Positions 54,026 to 62,559 of a DNA stretch of 64,000 nt are shown one piece after another. Within the stretch, counting starts at the first letter, position 1, and each line of letters starts with the position of its first letter. The position numbers and the translations under genes were made by a program. The notes below the pieces were generated by a model. That model was given only the letters and a program-made list of their open reading frames with translations. It was not told the DNA's origin and did no database searches. Source of the DNA: Ch128b sp964527925 (GTDB lineage: Bacteria; Bacteroidota; Ignavibacteria; Ch128b); assembly GCA_964527925.1 (NCBI GenBank), contig CAZGQO010000002.1, positions 204,409 through 268,408 on the forward strand, in the 5' to 3' direction.

Positions 54026-56786
54026 TTTCGAGAGTTCTCTGTTTTTCAACAATTCTGAATGCTTCTATGATATCGCCTTCTTTGACATCGTTAAAGTTTG
54101 CAATTTTAATTCCGCATTCTTTATTGGCTTCAACTTCACGAACATCGTCTTTGAAGCGTTTCAAACTTTCAATTTCTCCAGTGTAAATAACAATTCCATC
54201 TCTAATCAATCTTATCTTATTATTTCGTTGAATCTTTCCATCTTTCACAAAGCAACCAGCAATTGTACCAATTTTTGAAAATCTGAATACTTCACGGACT
54301 TCAACGGAGGCTGTAATTTCTTCGGAGATTTCAGGTTCAAGCATACCAAGTATTGCGTTCTTGATATCGTTAATCGCATCATAAATGATATTATAAAGAC
54401 GAATTTCAATTTTTTCCTTCTCAGCTAATTTTCTTGCCTCGAGATTTGGTCTGACATTGAAACCAAGAATAATTGCGTTAGATGCAATTGCAAGCATCAC
54501 ATCGTTTTCTGTGATTGCACCAACAGCTTTGTGGATTACATCAATTTTTACTTCTTCATTAGAAAGTTTTAACAACGAATCCGAAAGTGCTTCAACAGAA
54601 CCATCAACATCACCTTTGACAATAATTCTGAGATCTTTAACCTGACCGAGTTTTGCACCTTTAGAAATATCCTCGAGTGTGATGTGCCTGACAGCCCTGA
54701 GTTCCTGTTCACGCTTTATCTGCATTCGTTTATTAGCAATTTCTCTTGCAATTTTTTCTGATTCAACACAAACAAACTCATCACCAGCCTGAGGCATTTC
54801 GTCAAAACCAAGAATCTGAACAGGTGTAGATGGCGGTGCAGAATCGATTTTATTCATTCTTTCGTCAAACATCGCTCTCACTCGACCATACGCTACACCA
54901 GCAACAAATGGATCGTTTACTCTCAAAGTTCCTTTTAAAATCAAAACATTTGCAACAGTTCCTCTGCCTTTTTCAAGCTTAACTTCAAGCACATAACCAC
55001 GGGCTTTTCTATCTGGATTTGTTTTAAGATCGAGAAGTTCTGCTTCGATTAATATTTTTTCAAGAAGTATATCAACACCTTTTCCAGTTTTTGCAGAGAG
55101 TTCAACAGACTGATAGCGACCACCATATTCTTCAACTAAAACATTTCGTTCAGCAAGCTGCTGTCGAATTTTTTCTGGATTTCCTGTCGGTTTATCGATT
55201 TTATTTATTGCAACGATAATAGGAACACCAGCAGCCTGAGCGTGATTGATTGCTTCAACTGTTTGAGGCATCACTGCATCATCAGCAGCAACAACAAGGA
55301 TAACGATATCTGTAACCTTTGCACCACGAGCTCGCATTGCAGTAAATGCTTCGTGTCCAGGTGTATCAATGAAAGTTATTTGCTTACCATTTGGCAACTC
55401 CACTTTATAAGCACCAATGTGTTGAGTAATTCCACCAGCCTCACCAGCAACTACCTGAGTATTTCTGATGTAATCCAGTAACGAAGTCTTACCATGATCA
55501 ACATGTCCCATTATTGTTACTACTGGTGGACGAGGTTTGAGAGTTTCTTCTGGATCCGGTTCATCTTCAATAACGGTGCTTATATCTTTATCCTGAAATT
55601 CTACCGTAAAACCGAAATCATCAGCAATTAATTGAATTGAATCTTTATCAAGTCTTTGATTAATCGTAGCCACAATCCCATAAGTGAAAAGCTTTTTAAT
55701 TATTTCAGATGCCGATACATTCATCAAATTAGCTAATTCACCGACTGTCAGGAATTCTGAAACTCGAAGTATGGATTTTTCTTTCTCCGATATCTCCTCA
55801 AGCCTTTTCATTTCTTCAAGTCGTTCTTTTTTCTTTTTCTTTCTTAAAGCAGCACGAAAGGATAGTCCAGAATCATCCATTGCTTCGAGTGTTTTTCGAA
55901 TACTTGTTTCTATTTCCTTTTCATCAATACTTTTAACTTTGCTTTTCTTAGCTTTCTTAGCTTTAACTGGTTCTTCTTCAACTATCTGTTTTTTCTTTAA
56001 GACTTCACGAAGTTGTTTTTTCTTTGGTTTCTTCTTTTTCTTTTTCTCTTTATCTGTTTCTTCTTCGGCAACTTTAGCTACTGCGGTTGTTTCACCTGTT
56101 TCTTTTTCCGGAACTTCTTCTTCACCAATTTTAATTTTGCCAATGACTTTTGGACCTTTTCGATTGGTTTTTAATTCGTTCAGTGAAGTATGGGCTTTTG
56201 CAGCTGTTTCCGAAACAGCTTCTTTAGTTTCTTCCTTTAACTGAGAGGTAACTTCTTTTTGTTCTCCTTTTTTATCTTGAATTATTTGAGTTTCGACAGA
56301 TTCGACAGGTTGAGATTCAGAAATTATTTCAGTTGATGTTTTCTGTGCTGTTATTTCAACTGGTGTTTCAATCTTTGTTTCTTCAGTTCTGGATGTAACT
56401 TCAACGGCTGGCAATTCAGGTTTTTGAATTTCACTTTCAATCTTTTCTTCTTCTTCTTTTTCTTCAGAAACTTCGGGAATGACTGGTTTAACTGGTTTCT
56501 TCTTCTTTAAAATATCCTCAGGTTTCTTTTCTTTAGTTTTATCTGATTTTGATTCCTTTTCACTCCTGAATTCAGCAAGTTTTTTACTTCTTTGTAATTC
56601 TTGTTCGTATTCTTTCTTGAATTTAGTTAAGATTTTTTGATAAACTTCTTCATCTACTTTAGAAGCCGGAGTTTTACCCTCAATTCCTAACTCTTTTTTT
56701 AGAAATTCTATAATTCTCGCCGTGGTTACATTAATTTCTTTTGCGATCTTGACTATTTGATGTTCTTTTGTTGTAGTTCCGGACAT
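54009..56786 (-). CDS. infB: translation initiation factor IF-2
   Basis: A 925-residue GTPase. An IF2_N domain at each end of a very charged, Lys/Glu/Thr-rich linker (residues about 75-330), then the G domain with GHVDHGKTSLLDYI, DTPGHEAFTAMRARG and NKIDKPTGNP, followed by domains II, III and IV (EVKLEKGRGTVANVLILKGTL; C-terminal FKDDVREVEANKECGI). It places initiator tRNA on the 30S subunit. ATG 56786. Confidence 0.98.
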   Translation of the reverse strand: MSGTTTKEHQIVKIAKEINVTTARIIEFLKKELGIEGKTPASKVDEEVYQKILTKFKKEYEQELQRSKKLAEFRSEKESKSDKTKEKKPEDILKKKKPVKPVIPEVSEEKEEEEKIESEIQKPELPAVEVTSRTEETKIETPVEITAQKTSTEIISESQPVESVETQIIQDKKGEQKEVTSQLKEETKEAVSETAAKAHTSLNELKTNRKGPKVIGKIKIGEEEVPEKETGETTAVAKVAEEETDKEKKKKKKPKKKQLREVLKKKQIVEEEPVKAKKAKKSKVKSIDEKEIETSIRKTLEAMDDSGLSFRAALRKKKKKERLEEMKRLEEISEKEKSILRVSEFLTVGELANLMNVSASEIIKKLFTYGIVATINQRLDKDSIQLIADDFGFTVEFQDKDISTVIEDEPDPEETLKPRPPVVTIMGHVDHGKTSLLDYIRNTQVVAGEAGGITQHIGAYKVELPNGKQITFIDTPGHEAFTAMRARGAKVTDIVILVVAADDAVMPQTVEAINHAQAAGVPIIVAINKIDKPTGNPEKIRQQLAERNVLVEEYGGRYQSVELSAKTGKGVDILLEKILIEAELLDLKTNPDRKARGYVLEVKLEKGRGTVANVLILKGTLRVNDPFVAGVAYGRVRAMFDERMNKIDSAPPSTPVQILGFDEMPQAGDEFVCVESEKIAREIANKRMQIKREQELRAVRHITLEDISKGAKLGQVKDLRIIVKGDVDGSVEALSDSLLKLSNEEVKIDVIHKAVGAITENDVMLAIASNAIILGFNVRPNLEARKLAEKEKIEIRLYNIIYDAINDIKNAILGMLEPEISEEITASVEVREVFRFSKIGTIAGCFVKDGKIQRNNKIRLIRDGIVIYTGEIESLKRFKDDVREVEANKECGIKIANFNDVKEGDIIEAFRIVEKQRTLENVGKN

Positions 56787-56866
56787 AAACTTCCTGACTT
56801 GTTATTTTATTAGTAGCAGATTTTTATCGTATTTATTTGAAGATAAAAATTCTGATAAATCTTTAA

Positions 56867-58120
56867 TTATTCTTCAAAACCTTCCTTTAAGATAGCGAAA
56901 ATTTCAGCAACTTTTTCATCATCAAATCCTTCGATTTCCTTAATTTTATCCATTCCCGCTTTCAAAACATCGATAGCGGTATCGTAACCAGCTTCAATAA
57001 GTTTTTGATAGACTTCATCACCAAGTTCCTGCTTAAAATCAATTAATTCAATATCGATTTCATACTCTTCAATTGGTTTTTCTTCACGAATGACTTCGAT
57101 TTCCAGACCTATTAATTTACCAACGAGTTTAACATTCTGACCGCCTCTACCAACTATCAATGAAACCTGATCAGCATCAGCCCAGAGAAAAGTTTTTTTG
57201 TTTTCTTCATCAATCTGAACTTGTTTGATTTTTGCGGGATAAAAAGCTCGTTTCAAAAACATTTCTTTATCATCAAACCATGGAATAACATCTATATTCT
57301 CATTATTAAGTTCTTTGACTATTGAATGAATTCTCACACCTTTCATCCCAACACAGGCACCAACAGGATCAATTCTTTCATCGTTAGAATAAACGGCGAC
57401 CTTAGCTCTTTCACCCGGTTCACGGGCAATTGCTTTAATTTCAACAACACCATCAAAAATTTCAGGAATTTCCATTTCAAACAAGCGAGCTAAAAACATG
57501 TTATCAGCTCGAGAGATGATAATCTTTGGACCCTTTTTATCTTTAATTACATCTTTAATAACAGCTCGAATTACATCACCTTTACGATATTTTTCTTTAG
57601 GGATTTGCTCTTCTTTTGGCAAGATTAATTCATTTTTATTATGATTTACAAGTATTTCATCTTTTCTTATCTGATAAATATCACCGACAATAATTTCACC
57701 AATTTTTTGTGAATATTCTTTGTAGATAATTTCTTTTTCGACATCTCTCAATTTTTGATTGAATAATTGTTTCGCCTGATTAATTAAGCGTCGATCAAAA
57801 AATTCACCTAACTCTTTAATATCAATTCGCAGCGGATAAAGATCGCCAATCTCAAGGTTTTCAGAATCAGGTAATTTTTTAATTTCTTCAAGAGATATTT
57901 GAGTTTGTGGATCCTTAACTTTTTCAACTATGGTTTTATAAAGATATAATTCTATCTCACCTCGATCGAGGTTGACAATAATATCAAACTCTGCTTTCTC
58001 ACCAAACTTTTTTCTCATCAGTGTTGAGAAAATCTCTTCAAATATTCCGATGAGAATATCTCTATCTACTCCTTTACCTTTAACAAGTTGAGAAAAAGAT
58101 TCTACAATTTCTTGACTCAT
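56867..58120 (-). CDS. nusA: transcription termination/antitermination factor NusA
   Basis: About 417 residues from ATG 58120 (MSQEIVESFSQLV), with AGAGG about 8 nt upstream. N-terminal RNA-polymerase-binding domain, S1 (VGDIYQIRKDEILVNHNKNELILP), KH1 (EPGERAKVAVYSNDERIDPVGACVGMKGVRI), KH2 (QVSLIVGRGGQNVKLVGKLIG) and a single acidic C-terminal helical repeat (LIEAGYDTAIDVLKAGMDKIKEIEGFDDEKV). Lies between rimP and infB. Confidence 0.97.
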   Translation of the reverse strand: MSQEIVESFSQLVKGKGVDRDILIGIFEEIFSTLMRKKFGEKAEFDIIVNLDRGEIELYLYKTIVEKVKDPQTQISLEEIKKLPDSENLEIGDLYPLRIDIKELGEFFDRRLINQAKQLFNQKLRDVEKEIIYKEYSQKIGEIIVGDIYQIRKDEILVNHNKNELILPKEEQIPKEKYRKGDVIRAVIKDVIKDKKGPKIIISRADNMFLARLFEMEIPEIFDGVVEIKAIAREPGERAKVAVYSNDERIDPVGACVGMKGVRIHSIVKELNNENIDVIPWFDDKEMFLKRAFYPAKIKQVQIDEENKKTFLWADADQVSLIVGRGGQNVKLVGKLIGLEIEVIREEKPIEEYEIDIELIDFKQELGDEVYQKLIEAGYDTAIDVLKAGMDKIKEIEGFDDEKVAEIFAILKEGFEE

Positions 58121-58131
58121 AAAATTACCTC

Positions 58132-58587
58132 TCACTTAAATTTAATTAGAGTTTTTGCTTTGATAATATTAGCAAATTCAATTTCAATATCAGAACCACG
58201 ATCGTCAAAAACCAATTTACTGTCGATGACTTCTTTTAAAATCAATTCCTTTGTAATCACCTTATCACCAAATTTTGCTGTGACTGAAAAAAGTTTTCCA
58301 ACATGTTTTGGATATTGTCTTAAAAATTTCAAAGGTCTATCAACCCCTGGTGATGAGACCTCAATTTGATCGCTTGCTGATATCAAATTTTCTTCGATCA
58401 AAACTTTCTCAATCTCTCGACTTACATTCGAACAATCTGTAACAGTTACATAAGTATCTTTATCGATATAAAAAATATACTTATATGCATTTTTGACTTT
58501 AGAGTAAGTTACATCAATCAAAAAAGCATCTAATCGATTAAGTACTGGTTCTATTTTTTCTTTTATTTGATTCACTAATTCATTCAT
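58132..58587 (-). CDS. rimP: ribosome maturation factor RimP
   Basis: A 151-residue 30S assembly factor, from ATG 58587 (MNELVNQIKEKIEPVLNRLD); a TTG 30 bases earlier lies inside the terminator hairpin and is unlikely. VTDCSNVSREIEKVL and IEVSSPGVDRPLKFLRQYPKHVGKLF are the family signature. First gene of the operon, and no ribosome binding site is visible because the T-run of the hairpin at 58602-58618 abuts it. Confidence 0.95.
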   Translation of the reverse strand: MNELVNQIKEKIEPVLNRLDAFLIDVTYSKVKNAYKYIFYIDKDTYVTVTDCSNVSREIEKVLIEENLISASDQIEVSSPGVDRPLKFLRQYPKHVGKLFSVTAKFGDKVITKELILKEVIDSKLVFDDRGSDIEIEFANIIKAKTLIKFK

Positions 58588-58591
58588 AGAT

Positions 58592-58618
58592 AAAAAAAAA
58601 TTGCCCTTAAAGGGCAAA
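58592..58618 (-). terminator. hairpin plus T-run directly upstream of rimP
   Basis: TTGCCCT / AGGGCAA with loop TAA (58602-58618), followed on the minus strand by nine T (58593-58601), then ATG 58587 five bases further on. It is a standard intrinsic terminator; it lies about 124 bp after the tryptophanase stop. It may end that gene, or act as an attenuator of the rimP-nusA operon. Confidence 0.85.
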
Positions 58619-58741
58619 AATTCTATACAATAATAAGGATAATTTTGAATCTAAACAAACCAGCTATCTGAAGGTTCGAGTTCTCGATAATAATTTATGT
58701 CATATCAAAAGACCATTATCTCTCTGTTGAATTTTCTTCAA

Positions 58742-60112
58742 TCAAACATAGTCAAATTTTGCTGTAAAGTGTCTTAAAATTGGAGCTTCATAAATAATTT
58801 TCATTCCACGAAGTTTATCTCTCTTTGCAAATACTTCCTGAATTACTTCGATCACATAATCAATGTGGCTTTGAGTGTAAACCCGTCTTGGAATTGCTAA
58901 TCTGACAAGTTCAAGCTTAGCCGGAATTAGTTTTCCATTTTTATCATATTTTCCAAACATAACACTTCCAATCTCAACTGAACGAATTCCACCTTCCAGA
59001 TAAAGTTCGCAAACAATTGATTGTCCCGGATATTGCTCCACAAGAATATGAGGAGCAAATCTTTTTGCATCAATATAAATTGCGTGTCCACCTGGAGGTT
59101 CAATGATTGGAATTCCAGATGCAATTAATTTTTCACCGAGATATTCAACGGATCTGATTCGGTATCTTAAATAATCTTCTTCAAGAACTTCTTCCAGACC
59201 TTGTGCAATTGCTTCTAAATCTCTGCCGGCTAATCCTCCATAAGTTGGAAATCCTTCCGTGACGATTAAAACATTCCTGCACTTTATAGCCAATTCATCA
59301 TCATTAAGGGCGAGGAATCCGCCAATGTTAACGAGTGCATCTTTTTTGGCGCTCATTGTACATCCATCAGCGTATGAAAACATTTCCTGAGCAATTTCAA
59401 GAACTGATTTGTTCTCATAACCCTTTTCTCTTTTTTTTATAAAGTAAGCATTTTCAGCAAATCTGCAGGCATCAAGAAAAAATTTTAACCCATATTTATC
59501 ACAAACTTTTCTTGTTTCTCTAATATTTTCCATTGAGACAGGCTGACCACCACCTGAATTATTTGTAACTGTTAACATTACCAGCGGAATGTTTTGCGGT
59601 CCCACCTGGTTAATAAATTTCTCAAATGCTTCAATATCCATATTTCCTTTGAAATCGAAAGGAACTTCAGGTTTCAAACCAATCTCATTTAATAAATCAA
59701 CTGCTTCTGCACCAGTGAATTCAATGTTTGCACGAGTAGTATCGAAGTGTGTGTTGCTTGGAAAATATTTTCCAGGACCACCAAGAATAGAGAACAAAAT
59801 TTTCTCAGCGGCTCTTCCCTGATGAGTTGGAATGATATGTTTGAAACCAGTTATTTTTCTTACAACTCTTTCAAATCGATAGAAGCTCTGTGAACCAGCA
59901 TATGCTTCATCACCTCGCATAATCCCAGCCCATTGTTCAGAACTCATCGCAGATGTTCCGCTATCAGTTAGAAGGTCAATCATCACATCTCTGGAATGAA
60001 TCAAAAACGGATTGTAAAAAGCTTCTTTTAAGATTTTTTCTCGCTCCTGGCGGGTTGTAAATCGAATTGGTTCAACTGATTTGATTTTGAAGGGTTCAAT
60101 GATTGTTTTCAT
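58742..60112 (-). CDS. tnaA: tryptophanase (beta-eliminating lyase)
   Basis: A 456-residue PLP enzyme that splits L-tryptophan to indole, pyruvate and ammonia. DLLTDSGTSAMSSEQWAGIMRGDEAYAGSQSFY, PTHQGRAAEK, the PLP Lys257 in SAKKDALVNIGG and FPTYGGLAGRDLEAIAQGL are conserved with both TnaA and tyrosine phenol-lyase. GGIRSVEIGSV has Ile where tyrosine phenol-lyases have the Arg of RSMERG, favouring tryptophanase. No tnaC-like leader or permease gene adjoins. Confidence 0.9.
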   Translation of the reverse strand: MKTIIEPFKIKSVEPIRFTTRQEREKILKEAFYNPFLIHSRDVMIDLLTDSGTSAMSSEQWAGIMRGDEAYAGSQSFYRFERVVRKITGFKHIIPTHQGRAAEKILFSILGGPGKYFPSNTHFDTTRANIEFTGAEAVDLLNEIGLKPEVPFDFKGNMDIEAFEKFINQVGPQNIPLVMLTVTNNSGGGQPVSMENIRETRKVCDKYGLKFFLDACRFAENAYFIKKREKGYENKSVLEIAQEMFSYADGCTMSAKKDALVNIGGFLALNDDELAIKCRNVLIVTEGFPTYGGLAGRDLEAIAQGLEEVLEEDYLRYRIRSVEYLGEKLIASGIPIIEPPGGHAIYIDAKRFAPHILVEQYPGQSIVCELYLEGGIRSVEIGSVMFGKYDKNGKLIPAKLELVRLAIPRRVYTQSHIDYVIEVIQEVFAKRDKLRGMKIIYEAPILRHFTAKFDYV

Positions 60113-60457
60113 AATTCAAAGTTATTTTAAGATGATGGAAGTTGCAACATGAGTAGTCAGAAGTTTTGATGATTCTTTTCACGCTGTTGAAAATACCTGT
60201 TCTCGGGAAATATATGAAGCATCTTTTCAAATTCTTCACATAGCTTACCATCAATACATTTAATCATTTGTGGTCGGGGCAAGCTTCGACTCTTTATGTT
60301 TTCGATTTGATATTTGATTTTGACTGAAATATATAATTTGGTAAAACAAGGTCTTTGATAAATGGAGTTGAAAAATTTTTAGAAAAATTAAATGTTGTAT
60401 AAGAGGTTATTCTTTGGATATAAGAATTTGAGAACAATATGATAAAAAATAATAATG

Positions 60458-60611
60458 AATCCTCTACGAGGATTTTTAAGTTAGTGGATATTTTAAATTC
60501 TACAATTGTTCAAACTCTACGAGGTTGTGAGTTATTAATAAAAAACTTCGTAGAAGTTCTGATTATTGTAGAAAAGGATTGCACCTAAAATTCAGAACCT
60601 CATAGAGGTTC
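60458..60611. repeat. cluster of four short GAGGTT-type palindromes
   Basis: 60458-60474 AATCCTC-TAC-GAGGATT, 60511-60527 CAAACTC-TAC-GAGGTTG (one mismatch), 60544-60558 AACTTC-GTA-GAAGTT and 60595-60611 GAACCTC-ATA-GAGGTTC. All share the form RAACYTC-3 bases-GARGTTY. Confidence 0.8.
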
Positions 60612-60649
60612 AATTATAAAAGAATGAAATACTGGGGAAAAATTTTTGG

Positions 60650-61000
60650 AGGATTCTTCGCTTTGCTACGCTCGTTCAAAATGACAATAGAAAATGTAAT
60701 CCTGAGCGAAGCGAAGAACCTTAAAAAAATAAATATAGAATTCAAGATTCTTCATTTCGCTTACGCTTCTATCAGAATGGCAGTTGAGATTCTTTGCTTC
60801 GTTTAATTTCGTTAAGAAGAACAATCCTATCACGCTGAACAAAGAAAAGCATCTCTTCAGATTCTTCACTTCGCTCCACTCGTTCAGAATTACATCATTG
60901 TTGTCCGTAATCCTGAGGGAGTGAAACGACCGAAGAATCTCCTTCTGTCACTCTGAATGAAATGAATATTCTAGAAATACTTCATTTCGTTTACGCTGTT
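60650..61000 (+). repeat. array of dispersed palindromic repeat elements
   Basis: About five diverged copies of an element built from GATTCTTC(G/A)CTTCGCT...TTCAGAATGACA and its inverse TCCTGAG.GAAG.GAAGAATCT, in both orientations. Same family as upstream of lexA. Each is able to form a hairpin. Confidence 0.75.
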
Positions 61001-61116
61001 CCATTAAACTCATTACTCTTTCTAAACATACTTTTCTTTTAAATGAAAAAGAGATTAAACAATAAACTGTAAAACAAAACAGTTTTTGTTAACTTGTAAA
61101 AAATTTCGGAATAAAA

Positions 61117-62475
61117 ATGATAGATACACATTGCCATTTATTTTTCGATGAACTTTATAATAATCTGGATGAAATAATCAGTGAAGCAAAAAGTAGTGGA
61201 GTAGAATATATAATCTGTCCATCAACAAATCTTGAAACGGCAAAAAAGTCAATCGAAATTGCTGAAAAATATCCTGAAGTTTACGCTGCTGTTGGAATTC
61301 ACCCACACGATACTTCTAACTTTTCAGACGAAACATTGATTCAACTTGAAAAAATGTTAGACCATCCAAAAGTAGTAGCCGTCGGAGAGATTGGGCTGGA
61401 TTATTACTATGACTATTCACCAAAAGATAAACAGCAATTCGCATTTAGAGAACAACTTCGAGTCGCAAAAAATCATAATCTGCCGGCAATCATTCATAAT
61501 CGAGAATCGAGCGAAGATTTGATGAAGATTTTTGAAGAAGAAATTGACGGAACTCTTTATGCACAATTTCATTGCTTTAATGGTGATTATGCAATGGCAA
61601 AACGAATTGTTGAATTAAGATCTTTCCTTTCTTTCACTGGAAATATCACATATCCAAAGAATGAAGAACTCAGAAAAATCTTAAGCAGAATTGAGCCTGA
61701 AAATATTTTACTTGAAACCGATGCACCATTTATGTCACCTGTTCCTTTCAGAGGAAAAACCAATAAACCTGCGCACTTAAAATACACGGTCGAAAAAATT
61801 TCTGAAATTCAAGGACTCACTTTTGATGACATAGTTCGTTCGACAAACTTCAGTGTTTATAAATTGTTCAAAATTGGGAAACTACCTGAAGTATCTTTCA
61901 CATATCAAATTGGAAAAGCTCTTTATATTAATGTAACCAATCGCTGCAATGCCGACTGTATTTTTTGTGAACGCAAAGGTTACGCTTCAGTTGTTGGTTA
62001 CAATCTGAAAATGCCAAAAAACATGGAACCTGATGCAGAAGTTTATATCAAAGAAATTGGAGAACCAACAAAATATTCAGAAATAGTTTTTTGTGGATTT
62101 GGAGAACCAACCATTCGCATTGAAGTGGTTAAAGAAATTGCAAAATATGTGAAAGAAAAAGGCGGGAAAACAAGACTGAATACTGATGGTCATGGTAATG
62201 TGATTAACAAGAGAAACATCCTTCCTGAATTACAGGGTTTGATTGATGTAGTTTCAATTAGTTTGAATTCAGCTGATCCTGATCAATATGCTCAGCTGAT
62301 GAAAGTTGATAAGTCGATGTTTTATGAAATGGTGAATTTCACTAAAGAAGCTAAAAAATATATTCCAGAAGTTGTCGTCACAATTGTTGATTTGAAGGAA
62401 GTTAACGAGGAGAAAGCAAGAAAATTTGCGGAAGAAGAATTGGGAGTAAAATTCAGATCAAGAGAATATTTTTGA
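61117..62475 (+). CDS. TatD family hydrolase fused to a radical SAM domain
   Basis: A 452-residue fusion. Residues 1-255 are a TatD metal-dependent DNase (MIDTHCHLFF, AAVGIHPHDT, VAVGEIGLDYY, AIIHNRES, FHCFNGD, LLETDAPFMSP). Residues 265-452 are a radical SAM domain with the Fe-S triad CNADCIFC (Cys277, 281, 284), GFGEPTIR and RLNTDGHGN. In many bacteria a TatD-linked radical SAM protein (family TatD-link rSAM) is encoded next to tatD; here both are one polypeptide with no break. The radical reaction is unknown. Start ATG 61117; single gene after the repeat spacer. Confidence 0.92.
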   Translation: MIDTHCHLFFDELYNNLDEIISEAKSSGVEYIICPSTNLETAKKSIEIAEKYPEVYAAVGIHPHDTSNFSDETLIQLEKMLDHPKVVAVGEIGLDYYYDYSPKDKQQFAFREQLRVAKNHNLPAIIHNRESSEDLMKIFEEEIDGTLYAQFHCFNGDYAMAKRIVELRSFLSFTGNITYPKNEELRKILSRIEPENILLETDAPFMSPVPFRGKTNKPAHLKYTVEKISEIQGLTFDDIVRSTNFSVYKLFKIGKLPEVSFTYQIGKALYINVTNRCNADCIFCERKGYASVVGYNLKMPKNMEPDAEVYIKEIGEPTKYSEIVFCGFGEPTIRIEVVKEIAKYVKEKGGKTRLNTDGHGNVINKRNILPELQGLIDVVSISLNSADPDQYAQLMKVDKSMFYEMVNFTKEAKKYIPEVVVTIVDLKEVNEEKARKFAEEELGVKFRSREYF

Positions 62476-62559
62476 TAGATATTTTAAGTCATTTCAGATC
62501 AGCTTGATTTTATTCTGTAAAATTAATTAATGTCACTCCTCTTAGTTCCAAACTTTTCA

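Larger units (their letters stand above)
60113..61116. other. 1-kb gene-free spacer rich in palindromes
   Basis: 60113-60457 shows nothing I recognise. 60458-60611 has four short palindromes of one family. 60650-61000 has about five copies of the dispersed TCATTCTGAA / GAAGAATCT element also found at 8590-8885 and 10085-10225. Two open frames across it (60624-60806 plus, 60666-60869 minus) give only the repeat-derived peptide typical of spurious calls. Confidence 0.75.

Noticed and set aside
55684..56244. 186-codon plus-strand frame, Ser/Phe-rich
   Set aside because: Antisense of the Lys/Glu-rich linker of IF-2; low-complexity composition follows from that.
60666..60869. 67-codon frame on the minus strand with a NCHSDRSVSEMKNL-like peptide
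   Set aside because: This is the translation of the dispersed palindromic repeat (the CHSERSEAKNL type of spurious protein), not a gene.
61117..62475. The radical SAM domain as the missing QueE
   Set aside because: It is fused to TatD, far from the que genes, and the surrounding motifs (GFGEPTIR, RLNTDGHGN) fit the TatD-linked radical SAM family, not QueE.
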